Source of the DNA: an uncultured Lachnospiraceae bacterium | GTDB lineage: Bacteria > Bacillota > Clostridia > Lachnospirales > Lachnospiraceae | Reading direction: 5' to 3' | Length of the DNA: 64,000 nt | Assembly: GCA_947623185.1 (NCBI GenBank) | Contig: CANQGL010000001.1 | Span: 17,788 to 81,787 of the forward strand | Shown: positions 17,700-26,186 of the stretch, piece by piece | Layout: each line of letters begins with the position of its first letter | Position numbering within the stretch: position 1 is the stretch's first letter | Notes under the pieces: generated by a model | What the model was told of the DNA's origin: nothing | Database searches by the model: none | The model's input: the letters and a program-made list of their open reading frames with translations, nothing else | Translations under genes and position numbers: made by a program

Positions 17700-18710
17700 A
17701 TGGAGAAAATTTTGACCATATCTATAGCAGCTTATAATATGGAGCAATATATCGAGCATACACTTAATTCTCTGATTGATGAGCATATCATTGATCTGTT
17801 GGAAATTTTCGTGGTAGATGACGGAAGTATGGATAGGACATTAGAGATTGCCATGCAATATGCCAAACGATATCCTCAAAGTATTTACCCTATTCATAAG
17901 GAAAATGGCGGATACGGTTCTACAATTAATACAAGCGTTAAACTAGCAACGGGAAAGTATTTTAAACTATTGGATGGGGATGATTGGTATGCAAAAGAAA
18001 ATCTTCCGGCATTCATTAGTTTACTTTCCAAAATAGATGCAGATTATGTTATTAGTCCATATATAAAAAATTACGCAACAAGTAAAACAGAACAAATGAA
18101 AGACACATTGGATTATTACCCTGAAGGTTTATATGACATTGATCATATGGAGTTTAAAAATATTGTTAATATGCATTCTTCAGTATTTAGGACATCATTA
18201 CTTAAAATGATACCGTTGCATATCACTGAAAAATGCTTATATACGGATTGGGAATTTGTATGTACTCCGATACCATATGTTCGTACGGTTTATGTATGGA
18301 AGAAACCAATATATGTTTACTATATTGGTAGAGAAGGACAAAGCACGAGCATATCAAGTATGAAAAAACATTATAAGGAACTCGAACAAGTTATTGCAAA
18401 AGTTCTTCTTATATATAAAAAAATAGATCCGGCACTAAAAGCTAAAAGACAGTTCATTACGGATAGATTGGCTTTAGAAATAGTAGCTTATCTGCAGACA
18501 TTATGTTTCTTCGATTTTTCCAGATTAAAATACCAAGAAATGAAAACCTTTATACGGCAGATAAAAACAGATTCACCTGAGCTCATAGAGGCAGCAGTTT
18601 CATGTAGTAAAATAGCAAAAGCAAGCGTCTATTCGAATTGCTTGCTTTATCCTTTATTTGTTTGCTGGTATAAAATAAAGTATCTTACAAATGACCAGTA
18701 TATGAAATGA
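17700..18710 (+). CDS. GT2 glycosyltransferase
   Basis: 336 residues, GT-A fold. Motifs: SIAAYNMEQYIE near residue 7, VVDDGSMDRT near 40, ENGGYGSTINTSVKLATGKYFKLLDGDDW near 70 (the DxD-like metal site is DGDDW). It resembles the GT2 at 42,550-43,563 closely in length and in the GG(Y/H)GS and GDDW motifs, so the two belong to one subfamily. It would transfer a sugar to the growing lipid-linked repeat unit in the cytoplasm. AAAGGAA lies 9 bases before the ATG at 17,700; the TTG at 17,673 is less likely. The 270 bases upstream hold no gene that can be supported. Confidence 0.85.
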   Translation: MEKILTISIAAYNMEQYIEHTLNSLIDEHIIDLLEIFVVDDGSMDRTLEIAMQYAKRYPQSIYPIHKENGGYGSTINTSVKLATGKYFKLLDGDDWYAKENLPAFISLLSKIDADYVISPYIKNYATSKTEQMKDTLDYYPEGLYDIDHMEFKNIVNMHSSVFRTSLLKMIPLHITEKCLYTDWEFVCTPIPYVRTVYVWKKPIYVYYIGREGQSTSISSMKKHYKELEQVIAKVLLIYKKIDPALKAKRQFITDRLALEIVAYLQTLCFFDFSRLKYQEMKTFIRQIKTDSPELIEAAVSCSKIAKASVYSNCLLYPLFVCWYKIKYLTNDQYMK

Positions 18711-19017
18711 AAAACATAATGCATATTACAGTAGAGTATATATTTTTTATGCATATGTCAAAAGTGATGACAAGGTAGCCTTTAAATAGAGTTTTTCAGC
18801 ATAGAGGGGCATTGTCAGTATAGCGTATCTGAATAGTATATTGATGCTAGTTGTACTTTCCACTAGAGTTAAGTCTGGTATGATTAATCCATTAACTATT
18901 GCGTTTTGAATTCAGATATAAAAGGATTTTTAGGAAGACTTATGCATGAATGATATATGCGTTATATATGTATTTTTCTTTTAAAATTAGAAATATTGTA
19001 TACAAGGAGACAAAGAT
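18711..19017. other. AT-rich gap, no gene recognised
   Basis: 307 bases between a GT2 and the second polymerase. No frame with a ribosome binding site and no clear hairpin or promoter was found. The AAGGAGA site of the next gene lies at its right end. Confidence 0.5.
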
Positions 19018-20253
19018 ATGTGCGCCAGAATAAAATATCGACGAGATTTTGTCGAGCAGTATTTGATGGTATTCTTTTTTGTGGCTTCGGTTGTATTGGA
19101 AGGAAGTGTGTGGGCATCAAGACCAGAGGGTATTGTTAACTCGGCAGCATTGATATTAAAAACTATGCGGTACTTTTCATATTTTTTGGCTGTACTTATT
19201 ATCATAAAAAAACCGTTCTATTATAAGAAACTATTATCTGCCATAATATTTGCAATAACAATAATTACAATAAGCATGCTGGCCAGTACTTCAAAAACTA
19301 TGCTTTTATATATGCTTATATTTGTTGCAGCACTTAATATGGAATCTGAAAGACTGATTAAATGTACTTTTATTGCACAGGCAAGTCTACTATTGCTTAT
19401 TGTAGGCTGTTCAATGTTGGGGATTGTACAGGATTATATATGGATAGAAAGTGGTAGCAGATTGAGACATTTTTTGGGCTTTAGCTGGACAACAATAGGC
19501 CCAGTACTTTATTTCTATCTTCTATTACAGTATATCTTTTTGCGGAAAGGCAAAATAAATATTATTGAATATGCTATCTTTATGATGATTGATATATTTT
19601 TTTTTAAAATGACAAATACTAGAACGTGTTTTTATGTATCCATTCTGTTTTTGACTTTCTTTCTTGTTTATTCTTTTACGAAGTCCAAAGGACGCTTGGT
19701 AAAAAAAATAAAATATTTATGCATTATTACACCATTTATATCTGCAGGAATTTCTTTATGGTCAGCCATGTCATATGATGCAAATAATTATCTGTGGAGA
19801 TATTGGGACATTTTTTTTAATGGCCGCTTAAGTCTGGGACGTAAAGGAATGGTAGATTATGGGATTACATTATTTGGACAGCCGGTAAAATGGGTAGGGA
19901 ATGGACTTCAGGTTTTATTAAATGGGTATTCAGCCGAATATAATTATGTTGATAGTGCTTATTTACAAATTTTATATCAATATGGTTGCCTTCTGCTAAT
20001 TTTAATCTTAATTGTGTTTTCAGCCTTGGTTTACATATCAATAAAAAGAGAAAAATTTTATTTAACATGGATTCTTTTAATTATCTCGGTGTATTGTATT
20101 ACTGAGCCAAGACTAGTTAATCTTACATATAATCCGTTTATCCTTTTATGTGCCACAGAATGGACTGAGTATTATAAACATTGTGATATAGAACAAAGAA
20201 TCATGGGGAGCATTGAACGCGATATACAATGTGATGGGAAACTTTATGAATAG
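19018..20253 (+). CDS. Wzy-like polysaccharide polymerase (second copy)
   Basis: 411 residues, about 10 membrane segments. It carries the same loop as the first polymerase: GRLSLGRKGMVDYG, then a G-N-G turn, then YNYVDSAYLQILYQYG, and ends with an EPRLVNLTYNPF-like segment where the first copy has AEPAYNPL. This supports a Wzy role, joining repeat units outside the membrane. It is AT-rich like the inner block, while the first copy is GC-balanced, so the two likely came with different clusters. AAGGAGA precedes the ATG. Confidence 0.75.
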   Translation: MCARIKYRRDFVEQYLMVFFFVASVVLEGSVWASRPEGIVNSAALILKTMRYFSYFLAVLIIIKKPFYYKKLLSAIIFAITIITISMLASTSKTMLLYMLIFVAALNMESERLIKCTFIAQASLLLLIVGCSMLGIVQDYIWIESGSRLRHFLGFSWTTIGPVLYFYLLLQYIFLRKGKINIIEYAIFMMIDIFFFKMTNTRTCFYVSILFLTFFLVYSFTKSKGRLVKKIKYLCIITPFISAGISLWSAMSYDANNYLWRYWDIFFNGRLSLGRKGMVDYGITLFGQPVKWVGNGLQVLLNGYSAEYNYVDSAYLQILYQYGCLLLILILIVFSALVYISIKREKFYLTWILLIISVYCITEPRLVNLTYNPFILLCATEWTEYYKHCDIEQRIMGSIERDIQCDGKLYE

Positions 20254-20369
20254 ACTAACTATTAAAAGCCAATCGTTTTTTGAGAAATATTTTAAATTTC
20301 TTAAAAGTAGTCTTTTGGAGCAGTTGTACCTTGAAAATCGCATGACAAACAGAGCATCGTGACCGGTGC

Positions 20370-21575
20370 TCACAAGGAGTGTTTTATATCAGAAAATGTC
20401 ACGCGAGCTTTTATGTAAGGTTTCCCGGATTTTTCCATTGCGTAAATAAGTCGCACCAGCTTTTTGGTGGCGTGAGTGATGGAAACATTATAATGCTTGC
20501 CCTCCGATCGCTTCTTTGCGAGATAGGCTTCAAAAGTCGGATCCCATAGATAGACATATTTAGCCGCATTGATCAGAGCATAGCGCAGATATCTGGAGCC
20601 GCGTTTCTCCATGCGGGAGTATGAGGATTCCAACTGGCCGGATTGGTAGGTGGAAGGCGATATTCCTGCATAAGCGAGGAGCTTGTCCGGTGAGTCAAAG
20701 CGGGAGAAGTCGCCAACCTCTGCCAGGATCATGGCACCCATACGATAACCGATGCCTGGGATCGTCAGGATTGGGGAAGATATCCCGTCCATGATCTTTA
20801 GGATTTCTGATTCGATTTCATCGATTTCAGAGTCCAGTTCACCGAGCAGCTTGATTGTATGCTTTAATTCAAGCGATTTGGCGGGTATGCTGGAACCGAT
20901 GGAGGTTCTCGCGGCATCCCGGATTTCAATGGCCTTATCCCGGCCATAGCGTCCTTTGGAAGCTGTTTCCAGCAGATTCACCAGATTTGTTAGGTGACAG
21001 GCAGCAATCTGGTGTGCGTCCGGTAATTCGCCAAGGAGCGCATAAACAGAGGCTATGTGGAGAGAGGGGACCAGCTTTTCCAGTTCAGGGAACAGGATGG
21101 TAACGAGCCTGGAGACAGACTGTTTCAGGCGTGCTCGTTGCTTTATCTTATCAAAACGGTAACGGGTGAGTGACTTTAGCCCCTCATTGTGGTATGATGT
21201 GTCTGAGTAGGACTGCATGTCCACGTCAGACATTAACATCATAGCAATGGTTCGAGCATCGACCTTATCCGTTTTCGTCTTTCTAAGACTGAGACTTTTT
21301 CTGAAAAGATTTGTGTGAAGCGGGTTGATGACGAAGGTGGTCAGACCTTTGTCAAGGAGATAACCGAGCAGGTTGTAGCTGTAATGTCCAGTGGCTTCCA
21401 GTCCTACTTTTATATTGGACATATCAGAAGAGAGGGAATGGATCTTTTGAAACAGATCTTCAAATCCCTGCCGGTTGTTCTGGAAAGAGAAAGCCTTAAA
21501 GAGGACTTCACCGTCTGAGTTTGTGATGAAGCAGTCAGGCTTATCCTTAGCGACATCAATTCCAACATAAATCAT
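20370..21575 (-). CDS. IS110-family transposase (DEDD recombinase)
   Basis: 401 residues, complete. The N-terminal RuvC-like domain holds D7 (YVGIDVAKDK), E60 (VGLEATGHYSYN) and D103/D106 (KTDKVDARTI), the DEDD tetrad of IS110. The C-terminal Tnp_20 domain has LTIPGIGYRMGAMILAEVGD and PSTYQSGQ, which bears the conserved serine. IS110 elements insert with the help of a bridge RNA encoded in the non-coding end. The gene runs against the capsule genes and sits between the second Wzy and a membrane protein, without breaking either. It appears intact and possibly mobile. Confidence 0.95.
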   Translation of the reverse strand: MIYVGIDVAKDKPDCFITNSDGEVLFKAFSFQNNRQGFEDLFQKIHSLSSDMSNIKVGLEATGHYSYNLLGYLLDKGLTTFVINPLHTNLFRKSLSLRKTKTDKVDARTIAMMLMSDVDMQSYSDTSYHNEGLKSLTRYRFDKIKQRARLKQSVSRLVTILFPELEKLVPSLHIASVYALLGELPDAHQIAACHLTNLVNLLETASKGRYGRDKAIEIRDAARTSIGSSIPAKSLELKHTIKLLGELDSEIDEIESEILKIMDGISSPILTIPGIGYRMGAMILAEVGDFSRFDSPDKLLAYAGISPSTYQSGQLESSYSRMEKRGSRYLRYALINAAKYVYLWDPTFEAYLAKKRSEGKHYNVSITHATKKLVRLIYAMEKSGKPYIKARVTFSDIKHSL

Positions 21576-21614
21576 AAGAGTACTCCTCTGTAATAGATTT
21601 GATACTGTTTAGGG

Positions 21615-21702
21615 CCACAGAGCTCTTTGCGGTTGTAACCTCGTTCTAAATAAACCGTCATGCGGTATCTAACTGATCAACGAATGTACAAAGAGACTGT
21701 GG
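21615..21702 (-). ncRNA. Candidate IS110 bridge RNA core
   Basis: In the non-coding flank upstream of the transposase, CCACAG-AG-CTCTTTG (21,615-21,629) pairs with CAAAGAG-A-CTGTGG (21,689-21,702), a 13-bp stem with one small bulge. It encloses about 59 bases that include a smaller ACCG/CGGT hairpin. Position and shape fit the bridge RNAs of IS110 elements, which carry target- and donor-binding loops. The structure is seen by eye; expression and exact ends are not known. Confidence 0.5.
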
Positions 21703-21827
21703 CTGTAGCCTATTCGAAACCATCGAGTGGTAGGAGGCAGTAACCAGTTCACAGTATCTTAAATAGAATAGCCCAACCTGTAGAAAAGGTAAAGAAAGGC
21801 TATGACTATATAATACAAGGAGACACT

Positions 21828-23438
21828 ATGCAAAATCAGATATCAAGAAAAGCAAAAACGACTATTGTTTTTCTATATAGCGCATTCGTAGCTTTTTCAT
21901 GTATAAACGACTTTTTCTTCTTTGATTTTTCCCATACAGAAAGAACATCATATTATGTTGCTTCAGGGAATCCATATGCAGTTCCATTTTATCTTTTAAT
22001 AAAGGCAGTGTTTTGCATTTTGGTATTTTTTTCTTTTAGATATATCGAAAGAATTAGGAATAAAAAGGCAGATAAAGGGAAAGCTCTTTTTATACTTGCA
22101 ACACTGATCGGGTATATATTGGTTTTTTTACATATTTCGCCAGGAATATGGTGGTGTAATGGAGCTGATGAATTTACAACATTAAGCTTTGCAAAACACT
22201 TGACAATACAATACCACCAAGGCGTTATGGCAAGCGTTGCATATATCTTGGCATTAATGTGTTGGCCTTCCCCAGAAATGATTGTATTATTTCAAATGCT
22301 GATTGGGGCTGTTATTTTAGGATCAATAGCTTATGACTTATATAAAGAGAAACCACAAAGTGAATTTGCGTTTATAGCATTGATTTTTTCACCAGCAGCA
22401 TTATATTTTTCTGGCTATCCCATGAGAGCATATCTTTTTTCTGTATTTTTTTTGGCGTTTATTCATTACTTTTTAAAATTAGACTCAGAATCTGCCACAT
22501 GGAGTGAAGTTTGCAAAACAACATTGCTATTATGCATTGTTATTAATTATCGCATTGAAGTTGTTCCCTTGCTGGTAATTTATCCTTTCTTATTAAGTTT
22601 AAAGAAATGTAAGCTTAATTGGATAATTAAAGCGATAAGCTTATTGTTAAGCTCTTTAATATTAATATCCACGGTTAACAAGTTGGGATATCAGGCAAAC
22701 AGTAAAGCGCATAACACTATTATGGTTATTGGTCCTTTAAGCGAGTTTTTATCTGATGAGACACGTTCAAAAGAACAGTACGAAGAAGATATTCTAGATA
22801 TTGATAAAGTGTTGGATGTTAATTTCTTGAAAGAGAATCATAGCTATACGCTTGCTCAAGGAGAACGTCCTGATTCAGAATATACAGATGAAGAATATGG
22901 AGATTACTTAAAAGCCGTAATAAATATTTTGACGCGAAATCCAGACATTTATATAAAATGTAAAGTAAAGGGCGCTATGGATTCGTTAGGTTTATCGAGC
23001 TATTCTTGGCTGGGCTTTGCATTTCCTGAAAATGTAATGCCGACAGAAGTTGCAGATAATTTTGATAATATAGATATTGAGAACCATAATATTTTCACGC
23101 GTATATTGAGCGGGCAATATAAAGTAGGGGCCATAAAAATGTATTATATTTGGTATTCATTTTGGATTCCATGTCTACTTATGCTTTGCATTGTAATTTG
23201 GGGAGGGAAAAGAAAGAATTCATTGCGGATTGCAAGTGGTATTATGCTAGTTCACTTGGTACTAACTATTTTTTTTGCACCGTCACGTTATCAAATGTAT
23301 TATTTCGCTGAATACTTTGTTGGTTGGTATCTTGTTATTAGAGTATTAGATATCAATGCTGTCGGTGCGGCTAAGAATTTATACTTAAGAGGAAAGCATT
23401 TTTTAAGAAAATATAAAGCCCTTGGTACTAGTGATTGA
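21828..23438 (+). CDS. Polytopic membrane protein, possible GT-C glycosyltransferase
   Basis: 536 residues, about 11 hydrophobic segments with a soluble stretch at about 290-400. No family is recognised with confidence. A D-E pair in WWCNGADEFTTL (about residue 110), after an early membrane segment, resembles the acidic motif in the first outer loop of GT-C enzymes, which use lipid-linked sugars outside the membrane. It lies between the IS110 element and a GT2. It could decorate the capsule or be another export protein. ACAAGGAG precedes the ATG. Confidence 0.55.
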   Translation: MQNQISRKAKTTIVFLYSAFVAFSCINDFFFFDFSHTERTSYYVASGNPYAVPFYLLIKAVFCILVFFSFRYIERIRNKKADKGKALFILATLIGYILVFLHISPGIWWCNGADEFTTLSFAKHLTIQYHQGVMASVAYILALMCWPSPEMIVLFQMLIGAVILGSIAYDLYKEKPQSEFAFIALIFSPAALYFSGYPMRAYLFSVFFLAFIHYFLKLDSESATWSEVCKTTLLLCIVINYRIEVVPLLVIYPFLLSLKKCKLNWIIKAISLLLSSLILISTVNKLGYQANSKAHNTIMVIGPLSEFLSDETRSKEQYEEDILDIDKVLDVNFLKENHSYTLAQGERPDSEYTDEEYGDYLKAVINILTRNPDIYIKCKVKGAMDSLGLSSYSWLGFAFPENVMPTEVADNFDNIDIENHNIFTRILSGQYKVGAIKMYYIWYSFWIPCLLMLCIVIWGGKRKNSLRIASGIMLVHLVLTIFFAPSRYQMYYFAEYFVGWYLVIRVLDINAVGAAKNLYLRGKHFLRKYKALGTSD

Positions 23439-23597
23439 TATTAGGAAATCTCAAAAAACCAGAGGTTCAAAGACAAGCGAGCATTAAAAATGCATAATAT
23501 ATGGTTCATAGTGGTATGTTCAAATGACGATGATAAATAATAATTATTATTTGACATGATTTTGATGAGAAGATTATTCTAATATAGGAGAATTGAG

Positions 23598-24404
23598 ATG
23601 CAAGAAAGAATTTTACTATTCATTCCCATGTACAACTGTGAGAAGCAGATAGTTAGAGTCTTCAATCAGCTAACCCCAGATATTTGTCAATATTTGTCCG
23701 AGGTAATCGTAGTAAATAATCGTAGTACTGATAATGGGGAGCGGATGGTATTAGAACATTTAAGACAGAATAAAATTACGATTCCGGTTAAGGTTCTTCG
23801 GAACAGGCAGAACTATGGTCTAGGTGGATCTCATAAAGTCGCTTTTCGATATGCAATTAATCACGGATTTGACTATGTTATTGTAATGCATGGAGACGAT
23901 CAAGGGAGATTAGCAGATTTTATTCCGTTATTAAAGAAACATCACTATAAGGAATATGACTGTTGCCTTGGAGCGAGGTTTATGAGGGGATCAAGGTTAC
24001 AGGGATACTCTAAAGTGCGGATATTGGGAAATTATGGCTTCAACCTGCTTTTCTCAGCAATCGCGCGAAAGCGGATATATGACCTTGGTTCAGGCTTGAA
24101 TTTATATAAAGTAGAAACGCTCAAGTCTGGTTACTTTATGAAATACCCGGATACGTTATATTTCAATGATTGCATGATATTAGCATCCTGCTATTATGGA
24201 CATAAAATACTATTTTGCCCAATTAGTTGGCGAGAAGAAGATCAAATATCAAATAATAGAATATTTAATTTTGCTTGTTCACTTTTAAAAATGCTTGGAA
24301 ATTATATATGTAGAAGGAAAACATTTATGGAGTCTGATATGAGAGCAGAGCAAATAGAAGAATATAAAGCTGATATAATTTATTGCGAGGAGGCGGAAAG
24401 ATGA
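23598..24404 (+). CDS. GT2 glycosyltransferase (dolichyl-phosphate-mannose-synthase-like)
   Basis: 268 residues, GT-A fold, no C-terminal membrane segment. Motifs: LLFIPMYNCEKQI at residue 6, VVNNRSTDNGE near 38, YGLGGSHKVAFRYAI near 74 and the metal site VMHGDDQGRL near 95. Proteins of this group often load a sugar on a polyprenyl phosphate or start a side chain. Its stop overlaps the next ATG (ATGA), so it is coupled to the epimerase gene and opens the second sugar module of the inner block. Confidence 0.82.
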   Translation: MQERILLFIPMYNCEKQIVRVFNQLTPDICQYLSEVIVVNNRSTDNGERMVLEHLRQNKITIPVKVLRNRQNYGLGGSHKVAFRYAINHGFDYVIVMHGDDQGRLADFIPLLKKHHYKEYDCCLGARFMRGSRLQGYSKVRILGNYGFNLLFSAIARKRIYDLGSGLNLYKVETLKSGYFMKYPDTLYFNDCMILASCYYGHKILFCPISWREEDQISNNRIFNFACSLLKMLGNYICRRKTFMESDMRAEQIEEYKADIIYCEEAER

Positions 24405-25429
24405 AAATAATGATTACCGGAGCTGCTGGGTTTATTGGTTCGCAGCTAGCTCATGATTTGTGGGAAAAAGGAGCTGAATTGATTTTAATTGATAACTTTT
24501 CTTATGGCTCATTGGATAATCTGATATTTCCGGATCACAATTTCTCTAATGAAATCATTCATATGGATGTCCGTGACAAGAAAGGGATTAGGGAACTGCT
24601 GAAGTTGGGAGATGTTGATTATATCTATCACTTGGCGGGGATAGCACCATTGCCGGATTGTCAGACAGATCCTCAGGAGGCCGTGGCTGTAAACGTAGGA
24701 GGAACTGTAAACATACTGGAGAATTCGCGACGTTGCGGAGTACGGAAAATTATTTTCGCCAGTACTAATGCCATGTATGAAAATGCAGAGATTTTCCCAA
24801 CAACAGAGACTGTTTTTGGACTGCCGTCTCTGATTTATCCGAATACCAAATATGCAGCAGAACGTTTCTGCCAGTCCTACTGTGATACTTACGGAATGAG
24901 CGTGACCTGTTTGCGTTTTGCTAACGTCTATGGCCCCCATATTGATTGCCTAAGAAAGCAGCCGCCTCTTGTTGGATATATGATACGGGAGTTATATTAT
25001 GGAAGGACACCGGTATTTCATTCAGATGGTACCCAAAAGCGGGACTATGTTTATGTTCAAGACTTGATCGATCTTGCTGTGCTAGCTCAGCAAGGTAAAG
25101 GGTTTGACTGCGTGAATGTTTGCTCTAACCATGCATATTCTGTTAATGAATTGTATGATATCGCTCAAGAATTGATGGGAAAGCAGATTCCGGCTGAGTA
25201 TGCATTATCACAAAGTTATTGGAAGAAATACCCTCAATTATATGAAGGCGCTTATACTATCCGCTCCAAAGTGCTTGAGAAAGAGGTAACAAAATACACG
25301 CTTTGTTCCTATGAACATGCCAAAGAAAAGTACGGCTGGGAGCCTAAGATATCCATTTTTGAGGGTATGAAACGTTCTATTGACTATGAGATTTCGCTGT
25401 TTGAAAAGATTGAGAAACGGAAAGAGTGA
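24401..25429 (+). CDS. NAD-dependent epimerase/dehydratase (extended SDR)
   Basis: 342 residues. N-terminal NAD loop TGAAGFIGSQL (residues 5-15), a Ser-Thr in IFASTNAMYE and the catalytic Tyr-Lys in YPNTKYAAE near residue 153. These enzymes act on nucleotide sugars (4-epimerase, 4,6-dehydratase and others). The precise reaction cannot be read off; no clear rmlB or galE signature is seen. The ATG at 24,401 overlaps the previous stop. Confidence 0.85.
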   Translation: MKIMITGAAGFIGSQLAHDLWEKGAELILIDNFSYGSLDNLIFPDHNFSNEIIHMDVRDKKGIRELLKLGDVDYIYHLAGIAPLPDCQTDPQEAVAVNVGGTVNILENSRRCGVRKIIFASTNAMYENAEIFPTTETVFGLPSLIYPNTKYAAERFCQSYCDTYGMSVTCLRFANVYGPHIDCLRKQPPLVGYMIRELYYGRTPVFHSDGTQKRDYVYVQDLIDLAVLAQQGKGFDCVNVCSNHAYSVNELYDIAQELMGKQIPAEYALSQSYWKKYPQLYEGAYTIRSKVLEKEVTKYTLCSYEHAKEKYGWEPKISIFEGMKRSIDYEISLFEKIEKRKE

Positions 25430-25433
25430 GGAA

Positions 25434-26186
25434 ATGAAACAAAAGCTTCATTTAGTTATGCCTATGGGAGGAAGAGGATCTCGATTTTTTGATGATGGAT
25501 TTACGATCCCAAAACCGATGATTATGTTGGCCGGAAGGCCTTTTTTTTATTGGGCTGTACAGTCGGTAGTCAAATTCATTGAAGTTGCGGATATTACATT
25601 TGTAGTGCTTCAGGAGCATATTGACAGTCATCATATTGATTCTGAGATCAGAAAAATCTATCCGACTGCCAGGATTGCGGTAATTCCAGCAGTTTTGGAC
25701 GGAGCTGTACTTACCTGTCTTGAAGGAATCAAAGATATTAGAGATAATGGTCCAGTCCTTTTTAATGACTGTGACCACATGTTTATAAGTAAAAGCTTTA
25801 ATGATTTTTGTGCAAATAGGAATTTCAGAAGCATTGACGGGGCGCTTTTGACTTTTGAATCACACGATTCAAAATATAGCTTTTTGGAATATGATGCCCT
25901 GGGAAAGTTCACTCGGACTGTGGAAAAAGAGGCAGTAAGCAGCCATGCTATCTGCGGAGCATATTATTTTAAAGACAGTGACACCTTTCAGAGAGCATCA
26001 AATGAATATCTGAAAGAATGCAGTTACAATGAGTTTTATGTAAGTGGTGTATATAATGTACTTAGCCGAAAGGGAAAAAATGTTCTGGGATTTGAAACAG
26101 ATATTCATATCCCTTTTGGCACACCTGAGGAGTATTATATTGCAGAGAAGGATACAAGGCTGCAATTGGTGAAAGAAAACGCATGA
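25434..26186 (+). CDS. NTP-transferase (sugar- or alcohol-phosphate nucleotidyltransferase)
   Basis: 250 residues. The nucleotide loop is unusual: MPMGGRGSRFFDDGFTIPKPM at residues 9-29, with the standard GGxGxRF and PKP pattern. The metal Asp appears in LFNDCDHMF near 106. It is probably a cytidylyl-, uridylyl- or guanylyltransferase making an activated sugar or alcohol. The next gene encodes a kinase domain and the one after a HAD phosphatase, so the three may form one small-molecule activation path. It overlaps the next gene by 4 bases. Confidence 0.82.
   Translation: MKQKLHLVMPMGGRGSRFFDDGFTIPKPMIMLAGRPFFYWAVQSVVKFIEVADITFVVLQEHIDSHHIDSEIRKIYPTARIAVIPAVLDGAVLTCLEGIKDIRDNGPVLFNDCDHMFISKSFNDFCANRNFRSIDGALLTFESHDSKYSFLEYDALGKFTRTVEKEAVSSHAICGAYYFKDSDTFQRASNEYLKECSYNEFYVSGVYNVLSRKGKNVLGFETDIHIPFGTPEEYYIAEKDTRLQLVKENA

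Larger units (their letters stand above)
20340..21790 (-). mobile_element. IS110-family element, ends approximate
   Basis: Transposase plus a non-coding flank of about 200 bases on its upstream side (21,576 to about 21,790). IS110 elements lack terminal inverted repeats and give little or no target duplication, so neither end can be fixed from one copy. The left limit is set near the end of the second Wzy gene's tail and the right limit just before the next gene's leader; both are estimates. Confidence 0.6.
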
